Source: Paramacrobiotus metropolitanus (Eukaryota > Tardigrada > Eutardigrada > Parachela > Macrobiotidae). Taken from it: 64,000 nucleotides of DNA. Where the stretch lies: contig NW_026570465.1 of the NCBI RefSeq assembly GCF_019649055.1, positions 1 through 64,000 on the forward strand. Reading direction: 5' to 3'. Of the stretch, positions 1 to 10,781 are shown piece after piece (position 1 is the first letter of the stretch; each line of letters starts with the position of its first letter). Both the position numbers and the translations under genes were made by a program. Below the pieces are notes generated by a model. That model was given only the letters and a program-made list of their open reading frames with translations. It did no database searches and had not been told where the DNA came from.

Positions 1-494
1 TTGGATTGCGACATCATTTACAGCCAGGTCGATCGACCACGGCATCCAAAGGCAGCACCACACCAATGCAGTGAATAATATTGCCAAAGTTGCGAGCTAG
101 TTGTACCGGAAGAGCGTTAGAGTTTTGTCAATGTGCGCAGAAAGCTGCCTTAATCTGATCGCCTTTTTGTACTGCGACTTTGAAGACGCTATCAACCAGG
201 CATATCATTTGCCAGTCCGGGAGTGGCAGTCGATGACTGCGGTTCGGCCGTCAAGTTCTTTGGGCGGAACAAGGGAATTTAATTTTGCAACTCGCGTTTT
301 CACAAGCGCCACATAAACCACATTATAATTTTACACAACCTCATGGGCTAGGATGAAAACTTCATAATGCAGTATCTGCACCAGAAATAACCCTGGTCAC
401 AGGTGTTAATGCGAGGACTAAAATCTTTGCAAATAAAAGTAATGCACGCGTAGAAGCATTTTTAAAGTGTCGCTGACGTTAACATTATTCACAG
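1..494. other. No supported gene
   Basis: Short open frames occur but none shows a recognisable motif. The stretch lies just upstream of the first recognisable DNA-polymerase segment, which begins after a plausible splice acceptor (ttattcacag) ending at 494. It could hold earlier exons or terminal sequence of that element, but I cannot show this. Confidence 0.3.
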
Positions 495-2087
495 GTTCCC
501 AAGCTTAACATTTTCCTTAGAGATTCCCTAGCGTTCCTTTCTGTGGGCCTTGCCGATACGCCCGCCGCCTTTGGTTTCGAAGGCGTAAAAGGATGCTTCC
601 CATTTCTTTTTGCTAGGCAGGAAAATATGAATTACGCCGGCAGCATCCCATGTGAACAATACTTTCTTACAACGCAGATGAAAGCAAAAAATTATAAGAT
701 ATTCAAACAGTGGTATGACGCCGAGCTGAAGCAGAATATCACTTGGAAATTTACCGATGAAATTCTGCATTACTGTGATACCGACTGTCAACTTTTGCGC
801 GAAGCGTGCCAGAGATTTTGTGCAAGCATGAAATCACTTTGTGGTAAATATAATTCTTAGTTGAATCGGTTTCATTGCCAAGTTATGTGGACACTGCGAA
901 TCGCGCTTGGTATATGCCCAGAGACTCCATTCAGCATTTACCTAAAGTGACCTGCAAACCAATCGGACTTACTCTTACGAAAGTTTGGAATGGTTGCAGT
1001 TTGTTGCTAAGCGAGAACATTCTCATCCGTCACGCTAGAAACCTTCCGTTAGAGAAAACCGAACTGGTCGCTACCGCGTAGACGGCTTTGCGAATCGTCA
1101 GACGAGGTGTTCGAATATTACGGCTGTTATTTTCATGGGTAAATGTTAAATAAGCGTGAAATTATGCCGCAAAATAAATGAAATTTGCTATTTTATTTGC
1201 TCTGCTTGTTCCATCAGCGATGCAGTTGCACGCGGCGGTTGCTCCATTCAACATACATACATTAACAAAACTTCTTGAAAAACGGAGTGCACGTACCGCT
1301 GCATCTGAAGCTGCCAATGGAAAATTTTTGCCACAAGCGCCATTGAATGGTAGAAGAGCGGCTTGAAGGGTTTGCCCACGTCAAACTAATGAACATCCGT
1401 GATGTTTTGTTCGGCGGCCGTACTGATGCCTTCGGCAAGTCAATGATACCCGATACTCTAAATGGGCAGTAAATTTTGTATCTGAATGAAAACTCGCTTT
1501 ATTCGGCGGTTTGTAAGCAGCAGTAATAACCTATGAGTTTAGCCAAAAAACTTAATGAGAATTTCCTCGATCTGGATGACTACTTCGGAAAAGCAAAGGT
1601 TTCTATGATTCCACCAAACAACCTGGCTTTACCGTGGCTTTCAGAGAATTATTCATAGGTGCTTGTTTGTGCTGTGTTGGCAATGTGCGGAAAAAACCAG
1701 CATTGCAACTGCGCGCGCACGAAGAACGAGAGAACTTTTACTGGGGTGTACACCACCGGACGGTGTACACCACAGATACACCCCGAACTTAAACTAGCCA
1801 GAGCACTAGGCACCAAAATCACAGCGGTGCATGAAGTCTGGCATTGTGACAATAATGCTGATTTATTTTCCCAGTATATTAGCAACTTTATTTGCGAGAA
1901 AGCTTCCATCAGTGGCTATCCAAAAATCTGTACAACATACGCTGAAAAGCAAGCTCACATAAAGTCCCTGAAAGCAAAAAAAATGTGGTTGTCGATCCCT
2001 GCCGCGTTAAAAACCATACCCCAGTCGTTTACTATCCAGTTAATGTTGAACACCTTATGCAGGCGGCTGGCAACCAACGAAAATTAG
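495..2087 (+). pseudogene. Polinton/Maverick-like protein-primed DNA polymerase B, decayed
   Basis: Several plus-strand frames read as pieces of the protein-primed family B polymerase of Polintons/Mavericks (DNA_pol_B_2 type). In order: the exonuclease-side segment at 495-857 (KGCFPFLFA, NYAGSIP, then a YCDTDCQLLREAC motif); a segment near 890-1140 ending in a FEYYGCYFHG-like motif; a short FGGRTDAF block near 1400; and a segment at about 1570-2040 with LDDYFGKAKVSMIPP, VYTTG, VHEVWH and SGYPKICTTYAEKQ motifs in the expected spacing. Frames change and stops fall between blocks (for example TAG at 858-860), so the copy is not translatable as one protein unless some gaps are introns. Catalytic palm motifs beyond the last block were not found. 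The family identity is by motif memory and fairly secure; the precise element is not. Confidence 0.75.
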
Positions 2088-2750
2088 CCGTGTTTTATTC
2101 AACACATAAATGCTGTAACTAATCGATTTAACCCGATGTTGTTTGTCATGGCAGCTTTGCTGTGGACTTGTTTATATGCTTAAAATAAATTAATGCTGTA
2201 AAGAGTGGCAATCAGATGCGCACACAGTCCGCACTTTAGACTAGCGACTATGAACATCTGCACTGACAATCTCATATTAAATCTCACTGACAATCTCTGC
2301 TTCTGGACAGCAGAAGAAATAAATTTTTTTCAGGATGTCCGTCATTGGCCTACACTGAGCAAAATGAAAAATCGCTGTTGGGACATGTTTTAACGTTTTT
2401 TTCTGCGACGGACGGATTAATAATGGAGAACCCAGCTGAAAATTTTTTTTATGAAACTCAGTATACCATTTCTTTTAATGGACGACTTGCGCCCGAAAGT
2501 GGTTCAAACATGCGGAAATTACCTTTAGTTTTAAGGAAAGTCAAATTTGTAATTATCGCAGTGGAATTCGTGGCGTATGATTAACCTTCGTGTTAGACAG
2601 TTATGTTAGTCAGTGTGTGTAGAGAGCGGTAACAGTGCAGATTTGTTGTGGTTATTTATTCAAAGACACGGCAGTATTGAGCTTTTTATTTCATCAGAGC
2701 AGTGAACTTTTTTGTTGTGGTTTTTGATTTTGCGTGATATTTTTGCGATC
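2088..2750. other. No supported gene
   Basis: Only short open frames (for example 2205-2393 and 2345-2584) without recognisable motifs. If the polymerase upstream were complete, its palm and thumb regions would be expected here, but I do not see them, which suggests truncation. Confidence 0.3.
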
Positions 2751-3088
2751 ATGCCTCCGAAACTTCGTAAGCGTCCTTCGAAACTCTAGCGAGAAGAGAG
2801 TTCGTCATCGAGCAGTGATAGCGAAACGGAACCGTCGATAAATTTTCCAGAATTGGAAGTTTCTTTTATTTCGGTCCCTTGCATTCCTCTAACGAGTCTG
2901 AAACCCTGGAAACGCATCATATTATCGCAGAAGTCGATCCTCACGCAGTTGATCGCAATATCCGAACTAATCCCGAAATCATTATGCAGAGTGATGTGGC
3001 ACAAGACCACAGTCACCACAGTGGCAATTCAGACGCAGGACTTGAAGAATCGGCGATGTTATTCGGATTGCAATCAAGAAAATGGTGA
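2751..3088 (+). pseudogene. Ser/Glu-rich ORF with early stop and frame change
   Basis: An ATG at 2751 opens a basic N-terminus (MPPKLRKRPSKL) interrupted by an in-frame TAG near 2788. It is followed by an acidic serine run, then a better frame at 2879-3088 that is acidic and His/Asp-rich. A possible splice donor (AATG|GTGAGC) closes the segment near 3083. It lies just downstream of the polymerase relic and may be another gene of the same element, but no family was recognised. The stop and shift argue for decay. Confidence 0.3.
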
Positions 3089-3285
3089 GCGGTTTTGGTT
3101 AATTCTGTTGCGGAGAACTCGATGGTTGAGGAGCAGAATGAGAGCAAACAGGGTGCGGATAGAGAAACTTCATCCCGTACATTTGGTCCACTTAATAACA
3201 GCGGAAAGATTAGCGGTCTTTTCAGACGTGAACGTTGATGTTTAGTCAGATAAGAGTTCAGAATTCGAAAAACCTATGATTTAAC

Positions 3286-3567
3286 ATGAAAACTTCTCCT
3301 AAAAGAGACGATAAAGGTAATATAGTCCTTTATCCTGAACTCGTTTGTTTTGAATGGCAATTTTACCCTGCCGGAAAATTTATCAATGTGAAGAAGCTTA
3401 ATCATTTTGTGCGTGACATGACGAAAGAGCAGAACCAATACCTTAAGACCCAGTATTCATTCGCTCACACTGATTCTCAAAGTCTGAAATTGGTTGCGCA
3501 GTTAAATCGGAAGAATGACACGGTTGTCGATTTTCCGACAAGGATGATGTTCAATGGCGGCTTATAG
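3286..3567 (+). CDS. Hypothetical protein, 93 aa
   Basis: An ATG-started frame of 93 codons with balanced composition, no signal peptide and no clear transmembrane segment. It is mostly hydrophilic, with a Trp/Phe/Tyr cluster (CFEWQFYPAG) near residue 25. I do not recognise the family. It is in the same orientation as the polymerase relic about 1.2 kb upstream, so it could be one of the many unassigned ORFs of a Polinton-like element. It could equally be a chance frame. Confidence 0.35.
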   Translation: MKTSPKRDDKGNIVLYPELVCFEWQFYPAGKFINVKKLNHFVRDMTKEQNQYLKTQYSFAHTDSQSLKLVAQLNRKNDTVVDFPTRMMFNGGL

Positions 3568-3888
3568 CACACCCAGCATGTTGACAAATCTTCCCCAGCA
3601 ACAGTGCGGAAAAGGCAGCGTGAAATGAGTCCAGAATTTGGAGAAACTCCTTCAGCTGTGTTGTCACGTGAACGTTCACCTGAAATCGTGAACGTGAACG
3701 TGGTGCCACTTCACCATGTTACTTAAACTTGTGAAAATACAGTACCTGTAAAGCATAAAGACTAGAAAAACATTTTATGGAGATTATGAAGGAGAGAATT
3801 GCAGTAAAAACGGCTTTTCGATTGCCACTTTATGAAATGGCCTTCGTATAAGCGCAAAAATTGTGTGACGTGCTATTAAGTTATTGTT

Positions 3889-4245
3889 TTGCGACGATTC
3901 TTATTTTCAGATTACAGGATGGAAACCGTTGTTCAAGGGTGGGGATTAAACTCTTCGGGGATTTCGGTTAACATTATTCAGGATATCGGGTATGTATCTG
4001 ACCCAGACGATTATCGGGCCCTAGGATCTTGTCTAAGTTTTGTGGATCAGAAGAATGGCACGGTGGCTACTATGAATCTCAAGGAACAAATGTGCCTCAA
4101 TCATTTCACATTGAATTGCTGCCAGTATGCTCTTCAAACGGAGGATTTTGACATCGTACTGCGAAGCAAATCGTATCATGAGAACCTTCGAAAGAAATGC
4201 AGTGGTAAACGGTTCTGTGCTAGTCGGACATGCAAGCGAAGCTAG
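3889..4245 (+). CDS. Hypothetical ORF, 118 aa, containing a duplicated segment
   Basis: The frame starts at a TTG; the first ATG lies about ten codons in, at METVVQGWG. Its second half lies in the 210-bp repeat whose inverted copy sits at 23645-23854. The duplication keeps several frames open, so which frame is coding is uncertain; in the distant copy a different frame starting at 23752 reads on for 99 codons. Just downstream at about 4379 is a strong splice-donor-like site (TTCG|GTAAGA) after an open stretch, hinting that real exons lie here. Function unknown. Confidence 0.3.
   Translation: MRRFLFSDYRMETVVQGWGLNSSGISVNIIQDIGYVSDPDDYRALGSCLSFVDQKNGTVATMNLKEQMCLNHFTLNCCQYALQTEDFDIVLRSKSYHENLRKKCSGKRFCASRTCKRS
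4025..4234 (+). repeat. 210-bp repeat, copy A (inverted partner at 23645-23854)
   Basis: Matches the reverse complement of 23645-23854 over all 210 bases with about four substitutions and no indels by eye (98%). The flanks diverge abruptly on both sides. The copies are about 19 kb apart on opposite strands. Confidence 0.9.
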
Positions 4246-4618
4246 GCCGAGATATACAAGTTGATCTATCATAAACCTTGATGGTCCATATTGCCGGGAA
4301 CGGTCACCCACGTTTCTCGTTTAATACGGTCCTTTTAATGGCACGGAAACATACGTCCATTCCGGCAAAATTGGTTTCGGTAAGATATTTCTAACGCTTA
4401 ACTTTCTATTGACCTTAGGCTATCAGTACAAAGTCTTTTCTAGTTTCTCATGGTTTTGCTGCAGAATCAATGTTAATCAGCCTGAGTAAACTAACGCACA
4501 AGTGAATTGTCGCTCAAATGCGTATAATTATTTTCTATTAAATTATCCAATACAGATAACAGATTCTCTAAAAATAGATAACCTAATGCATTTGAAAATT
4601 AGAAGCACTAGATTATCT

Positions 4619-5367
4619 AAACTACAGGTCGATCGCACCAAGTATGGGCAGTAACAAAATATTCCCAATTGCTACCATTGATTCCAAAAAATCTTTTCTT
4701 ATTTTTGTGATAGGTCTTGTTCTTGAGCAACTTTTTTTAGTTATATTTCTGCGGTAGAAGTTAAAACCAGGGCAGGAAGCGGAATTTTTTACTTCAATTT
4801 TCCTCCAAAAATCGCACTGCTTAATAAGAAATATTCATGTCCAGTCAACAATTTTTTTAAAATTCTGGGCGCGTGAGAATTGTCAAAGAATAATGTGGTT
4901 TCCTACTGGCCCTTTTCTCACTTCCTTTAAGTCAATAACGTCCGGCCCAACTTGTTCCGCGCTCTAGGCAACCATTCTTCGGATGGTAGCTTTTAACATG
5001 GAAGTCTATGAGACACTCCTTGTTTCAAGCCCGCTACGGGCACTGTGCGCGTTAGAATCTTTTGCAAACCCTTAACCAATACCTTTAAAGGCACTCAATA
5101 GTTTACAAAAAATTTCACAGAAAAAAAACCAACTACTGAATTTTTGAGAGGGCGGTTATAACCTTTAAAAAACTGGCCCCTACCCTCTCTTATTAAGCCA
5201 CGCCCTACTCGTTCCGGGCGCATCAACAGATTTCAGTTTTGACATCACTGGATCCGCACTAAAAGTTGCACTAATAAAGATAAAAAATGAACAACAAAAT
5301 CGATTACAGAATTATTTTTCAAATTATTTTACTCAACTGCCCACACTTGGTGCGATCGATTTGTAGA
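4619..5367. mobile_element. 749-bp TIR element with 10-bp flanking direct repeat (MITE-like)
   Basis: The ends are inverted copies. The left end has a block at 4622-4652 containing TCGATCGCACCAAGT followed by a TGGGCAGT. The right end carries the reverse complement of the same block at 5336-5366, with three mismatches over about 31 bp. The 10-bp sequence TAGATTATCT occurs immediately outside each end (4609-4618 and 5368-5377), in the same orientation, as expected of a target-site duplication. No transposase frame is inside, so it is non-autonomous. A 9-10 bp duplication would suit a Mutator-like origin, but the AT-rich flanks contain similar words, so the superfamily is uncertain. Confidence 0.7.
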
Positions 5368-5480
5368 TAGATTATCTGTTCATTTAGACGTTTGTAACTA
5401 TCTCGTGGTTTTTTCGGATTCCAGACGACCACCATGCTGTCAGTCATAAGACGATTGATGCATGCATCGCGGCAAGCGGT

Positions 5481-6197
5481 TTGAACTATCAGCTCTACAA
5501 TGAAGAAAACCGCAAATTTGCCCCACCCGAACTTGATGGTGTACCCATACCTTTAAGGCACGATTTTTGCCATACGTACTTAGCGCAATACCGCGCTGAA
5601 GACCCTATGCCCTTATTCAGTATTACCAAGCATCACGACAAATTTCTAAAGAGAGAAGTTTGTTAATACGGATTTATCGAAATCGCCCATCATATTGCAA
5701 TGAAATGATTTGGTGTGTTAGGGAAGCGCATATTTTGTGGAAACGTTCAACCATTTTTTTGTCGAACAGTTTCTGTATCGGCGCCAAAGCTTCGCAAATA
5801 CTGTTCCATCAAGTACACGCTACTGTTTCAATGAGGGACGGTGATATTTTGATGTACGTGGATCCAGTTGGCAGAACGAAGTTGAATGACTATGCTCTTC
5901 AGCACATCATACACGGATTTATGCTCGGGACGGATCCAAATTGCAGATACAGTGAAAACCAGGTTGATGTGAAATCAAAGTTCTTAAGGTGCCTGTACAG
6001 GGATGAACGAGTGCATTATGATGTCGATTTTGTACCACCTGGTTTTCCTCAAGGGAGAAAATATCTCGCAAATTGAGCTAAAAATAAAAAACGTCCGAAA
6101 GTTCCTTCTCCCTCACATGCTTAACCAGGAGATACCGGATTTTAGAGGCGTTTTGCGGCGTTTGCCAAAATCCTATGAAGCCAGATCAGGTGGTTAA
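5481..6197 (+). pseudogene. Unidentified coding-like stretch in shifting frames
   Basis: Three adjoining plus-strand frames (5481-5666, 5660-6076, 6003-6197) look coding-like and hand over with small overlaps, the pattern of one gene with frameshifts or small introns. The middle frame has an ATG at about 5831 and a region reading MYVDPVGRTKLNDYALQHII. No family was recognised. The stretch follows the 749-bp element and shares orientation with the polymerase relic, so it may belong to the same decayed large DNA transposon. Confidence 0.35.
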
Positions 6198-7780
6198 ATT
6201 TACGATTGGAACTCCTTTTCTCGTAAGTCGCTTCTTAGGTGGTAGCTTTATAATTGAATCCACAGAATGCACGTACAACCAAATAGTGGCTCAAAATCAC
6301 CTTGCTACACAAATTTCTAGGGGCAGCTCTGTGAAAAAGAGATAATTTATAATCAGCCTTCTCTGCATTTGCAGGATGATCCAGTCCGTTTCCATCCGTG
6401 GGCGAAATATCATTTTACATTGAAAGGAATACCATGTATCATTGGTGGATGTCACGATACCCTACGGTAGTGCATTTTACTGTATGCATTTGTACATCTG
6501 TTTGTGTAAGATCGCCTATTTTAAAAATGTGTTACTCAAAATAAATGGCTGTTTTTTGTAGATTATCATTTTAAAAGTTAATTGACATGAATTACTGTTT
6601 TAATTTGATCATCTGTTACATTTAGATAATCTGATTTTAAAACATCTGGAAATAGATCACCTGTGCGTTGTATACCTGAATGTAATATACACAGACTCTA
6701 ATTGGTATTGTTTCAGTGAAAAACACATATGGAACAAATAAATTTACGTTAAAAGACCATGTATTTGAGTTTATTTTCAGGCTTCCGTTCCAATATTCTG
6801 GTAATTGCGTGACAAGGGTTATGCGATTGTTGAAGTAAATCGTTTGTTCTGTTCTTTTTTGTACACGCTTATTTTTTGTTGTCCCCTAGTTGGCGTGTTA
6901 CGAGTATATCATAAAGCGGAAGGATTTTTCTAATCACTTCGCGTTTAAAGTGAATTCGGTTGATCCACGACCTCGCTGCAGATCAGGCCGATTTCAGAAC
7001 AGACAAAGAATTTCCAGTGGTAATCCTAGCAGATGTCAGATATGTTGCCGCGGTTTCTCAGGGGCGCTCTAAAATCTTTTAGACAAAGATAGAAAGAAGG
7101 TTGTCGAAACAGAAGTCTAGGGGCATGGCACCGAGAATCCGGAAGGTGCAATCAGTATTCCCGATGACCACGGACATGGCACTGAGCATCCGGAAGAGGC
7201 AATGAGTATTTCTACCTCAGCTGTACGTTTAAACTTTTGTGTGCTTTGGTAGCGCGCCGGTAAAGCGCCAGAATCGATCTATTCCAGAAATTATCTCCAG
7301 GTATATTTTACAAAATGATAAGGTTTGGGATTTGATTTACTCTGCGCGGTGTACGTCCATAATTCGTCGACCCTTCTTATCAGTCAATATTCTCCATTTT
7401 TCATAATCTTCGGGCGTGAAACTACTACACTCCCTGTTAACCTTTTCCTCCATTAAACCTGGACCATATGTGTTGGACTTTCGTAATCGATACGCCAATC
7501 TATCAAGTGAAAAGACTACCCGGCTTAGGATCAATCGTTGATCTATAACAATCAATCAAAGCAAGACATCATCTATAACGTTGGACATTTAGTGCTTCTT
7601 CACAAAAAAACCTACGTTCAAAGAAAAAACAGCCCGAAAATATTCTACGGATTTGATTGACCGATCCGGACTCAGGGCAATGGATGGTTTTTCAACATAG
7701 TAGCCGATTCTTATCAACAGAAATTTGAAACGGCAGGCATAGTTTCACCACGTAGTTAGGAACACAATGCCGGTAGCAAG
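6198..7780. other. No supported gene
   Basis: Contains a short coding-like fragment near 6376-6470 (FHPWAKYHFTLKG followed by a TAG) and AT-rich sequence with words resembling the flank of the 749-bp element. From about 7110 to 7210 a GGCAC/GAGCATCCGGAAG phrase is repeated twice. Nothing here can be named. Confidence 0.3.
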
Positions 7781-8157
7781 TGTTACATGAATAATTGGCA
7801 GAGCGAAATAAAAGGAAAGGTCACGGCGGTGTAAGACCGGCCGGTTTCGTAGTCTAATATGCAGTGTTTACGGAAATATGCATTAACGGCAACGAACGAG
7901 ACGGCAAATGCGAGTCAGGGATTGTTATTGAAGGAAATCGGACTGTAATCCGAGGCGACTGTGTCCCAGAAAAGCACAAAACAGCGGTATATCAGAGCAA
8001 CAAGTGGAACGGTATATCAGATAACAGCATGAACGGGCATATCGCCCTTGACAATCAGAAAGCGCATTACAGGAGAATCGGCACATACTAAGTGATTCAG
8101 GCATTGGGCAAGGGAGAAGTAGCGAGCCGAGCATCAGAACAAAGTCTACATGTAACA
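7781..8157 (-). repeat. 3' LTR of the retrovirus-like element (377 bp)
   Basis: Ends in inverted TGTTACATG/CATGTAACA and is a direct copy of 21244-21619. The only differences seen are a two-base difference at the GACTGTGTCCC stretch and one A in an A-run. On the element strand it follows directly on the purine tract. Small ORFs seen through it are not genes. Confidence 0.92.
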
Positions 8158-8166
8158 CTTCTCTCC
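8158..8166 (-). promoter_or_regulatory. Polypurine tract candidate
   Basis: On the minus strand the nine bases GGAGAGAAG abut the TG start of the downstream LTR, exactly where the plus-strand primer of reverse transcription sits. Its position independently supports the orientation and boundaries of the element. Confidence 0.8.
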
Positions 8167-9535
8167 ATGAAAAAGGACTGTCCGCAGTCCATAACTAATA
8201 TAAAAGAAGCAGAAAAGCCAGTCAACCAGCAATACAATAAAGCAGCTATTTTTGCGTTTAGAAATTTTCAAAACACATTCAAGAAACAACAGGTATTATT
8301 ATGCGAATAATATTTATACTTGATATGATTATAAGAAATATAGGTAGTACAGCGAGATATTTTGTATTTTATTTTCGTAACGCTTTTAGGGAAAACCTGG
8401 GTTAAACCAAATTTTCATTTTATAAATGTTTTGGATTTAGATTCCTGACTCATTTTCATAATAAATGCGTTGCTATTGATGATATCATTCGGTCGCACTT
8501 GAACTTGAACTTTGATCCGCGGTCAACCATACACCAAAACCACAACACTACACCGTATTCACGAAATTAAACAGAAAATCCTATTCTCTGAGGCAAAATC
8601 TGTACGAAAAATTCATTCGCTCATTTCCATGATCTGATTTCGCTGGTTTCAAACACTGTTTGTTCGCCTGTCTATAACACGCGCATAGCGTCCACTTCGT
8701 TTCCCCATGTTGGAATTTTCGTACACTGGTACTTGTACAGACGAGTGCGTTATTAATCGGTCTGAGTAGATTAGTAGCATGTCTCGCGGTCAAGTCGCGT
8801 ACTTACGGCTCAACACCTCGTAAACCAGTGATGCGCCGAAAGCTAGAGTTGTTACGCGCCCATGACCAAAGTATTGCTACAGCAACGGGATGGCTGATCA
8901 GACACTTTTATTTTATTAAGGACTTCGTTGTTTTTTTAAGATGATTTTTAGCAATTATACTCACCTCGACATTTAGCAAACAAACTGCTGCACCAGCATC
9001 TTCGTAGGAAATTTTAATTAATTAATTTCAAATTTTGCCCCAGAAAATACAATGCGTTAACCATGACCATAATGCAGGCTACCTATTACGAGCACTCATT
9101 GATTATTGCAAGGCTGTAATGGCTGATAAAAATCGATGACATAAGGCTTTAGGTAGTGAATTTAATATAACTGGGTTCCCGGGGATAGAACCGGGTCTAT
9201 CTTCACGAACCTTTCCTTTTGTTTTAAAATTGGAAGTAAAATCTGACAAGTAACCAAGGAAATTTCCTGACCAATGTTTTTTGGTAAATTTTCTACAAAA
9301 TAAAATGATCCTGTTTATTGAAAATTGAAGTAATTAATCTTGACCATTTTGAAATTGAACTAAATACAAGCGAGAACCTGACTTGATTTGAATTATCTAA
9401 GCAAAATATAAAAACAAACAACATAAAATACAATGTTTTTGAAATTTTGTCAATAAAAAATTTTTTTTTGCGAAATTTTAATTAATGTGCTGGCTGACTT
9501 TACATGAGCGGAAAAATAAGGCTAATGCTAAGCGG
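8167..9535 (-). other. Noncoding tail between envelope-like ORF and PPT
   Basis: About 1.4 kb, AT-rich, with only short incidental frames (for example 8581-8793). It is the 3' untranslated region of the element; no motif was recognised. Confidence 0.5.
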
Positions 9536-10699
9536 TTATACGCTGCTCACGGTCGGTGGAGTTCCGTACCGAACCGGTGCCAACTTCCGGCGCTGTTCCA
9601 TCAACGCATTTCCAAAGGTCACCGTCGGTTCCGTCCGTGTTCCAACCGTGTGCTCCGGAGAGGGAGTCCGTGCGCCGATCGTTGATCCATCCGAGTCCTC
9701 GGCGACCATACGCGCATTGGCGTAGACAGGATCCTGTCGCACCATGTCCGAAGGACGGTAACGCGGCGTCATGGGAATGTCCACCGTCCGTGTGGGTACA
9801 GTCCGAGAAAGGTTCCTGTCCTGGGTTTCCGCAGCGGCAACGGTGACCGCAGCCGTTTCCTGCCGTCGAGGCTGAAAATCGTATTGCCGGCGCGAACGCG
9901 GGCGGCAACAATCTATAAGACAGCTTAAAAACGCGATCACCGTTCGGTGATACCGAACGCAAAACACAATAGCAATAAAAACGGTGATCGAAGTAAACGA
10001 AATATTTAAGAGGCTATGCCATGTCATGGACTTCATCGTACTCTGAACATATTTTGGAGTAATTATGGTACTCAAATTTGAAATACCGGTCTCCAACATC
10101 AGGCCGGATAACTCGGCTGTCAAGTCGAGAAACCGGAAAGGATCCACTGACAAGGAGTCACCGAGAGTGTCTTCCAAGTTGTCCGTCAGGAATTTTGCAG
10201 TGTAATGCCAGTGCGCAAGCGTTTTATGGAAAATAGGATTTACAGGAGTCCAGGCACCGTCTTGGTAGCGGTAGAGAGTTCCGTGTACGATTACTACCGA
10301 GTGCCGATGGAGGCAAACTGAATGTCTTTTAAGGGTTTCACCGTTGATAGCAACAGTGTAGCCGCGGTCATCATTTTCGGCTGCGATGTACGGATCTGGT
10401 CCGCATGTGGAGTATTTTACGCCGATCGTGACGTTAACCTCCGTGCACTGGTAAATAGTAGCTGAATCACCTAGAACTACAGCAGCCTGGCATTTCGGGA
10501 AACCAAGTTTGGTTCCGACAACCACAGGGGAAAACTGACTAAGTAGTATCAGATTTTCCATTTCGGTTTTATCGGCCTGGCATTGCAACTTGTGCAGGTG
10601 ATTGAAAATTTTCATTTCTTGAAACGCGAAGAAATCCTCAACGTACTGAAGGTGGGACGACAACAAGGTGGCAATTTCCGCCGAAAGGTTGGCATTCAA
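9536..10699 (-). CDS. Envelope-like ORF, transmembrane half, 387 aa
   Basis: This is the last ORF before the 3' end, in the position of env. It has scattered cysteines in its first half and a strong hydrophobic segment at about residues 229-249 (FTSITVFIAIVFCV core). A second short hydrophobic stretch with CC follows at 253-265, then a long polar tail of about 120 residues rich in Arg, Pro, Ser and Thr. The layout, a C-terminal membrane anchor with a cytoplasmic tail, is that of a retroviral-type envelope. The first codon listed is a TTG, and the frame runs open a little farther upstream to a TGA, so this is probably the 3' part of a larger gene whose 5' part is the 228-aa ORF upstream in another frame. 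The family assignment is by position and topology only. Confidence 0.6.
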   Translation of the reverse strand: MNANLSAEIATLLSSHLQYVEDFFAFQEMKIFNHLHKLQCQADKTEMENLILLSQFSPVVVGTKLGFPKCQAAVVLGDSATIYQCTEVNVTIGVKYSTCGPDPYIAAENDDRGYTVAINGETLKRHSVCLHRHSVVIVHGTLYRYQDGAWTPVNPIFHKTLAHWHYTAKFLTDNLEDTLGDSLSVDPFRFLDLTAELSGLMLETGISNLSTIITPKYVQSTMKSMTWHSLLNISFTSITVFIAIVFCVRYHRTVIAFLSCLIDCCRPRSRRQYDFQPRRQETAAVTVAAAETQDRNLSRTVPTRTVDIPMTPRYRPSDMVRQDPVYANARMVAEDSDGSTIGARTPSPEHTVGTRTEPTVTFGNALMEQRRKLAPVRYGTPPTVSSV

Positions 10700-10781
10700 C
10701 CGACTTTGGATGCCAACAGGTGGGCGAGCTGGAGGGCGGATTTTTCAGTGACGTTTGGACGATACCAAGCGTGGTAAAATT

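Noticed and set aside
7864..8310. ORFs within the LTR copies (also 21378-21620)
   Set aside because: They lie in LTR sequence and differ between copies because of the small indels; no coding signal.
9170..9215. tRNA T-arm-like palindrome CCCGG/CCGGG
   Set aside because: Only a short stem-loop with a loop of the wrong size; no full cloverleaf.
9528..9962. 144-aa minus-strand ORF overlapping the envelope-like frame
   Set aside because: Shadow frame of the 387-codon ORF, of biased composition.
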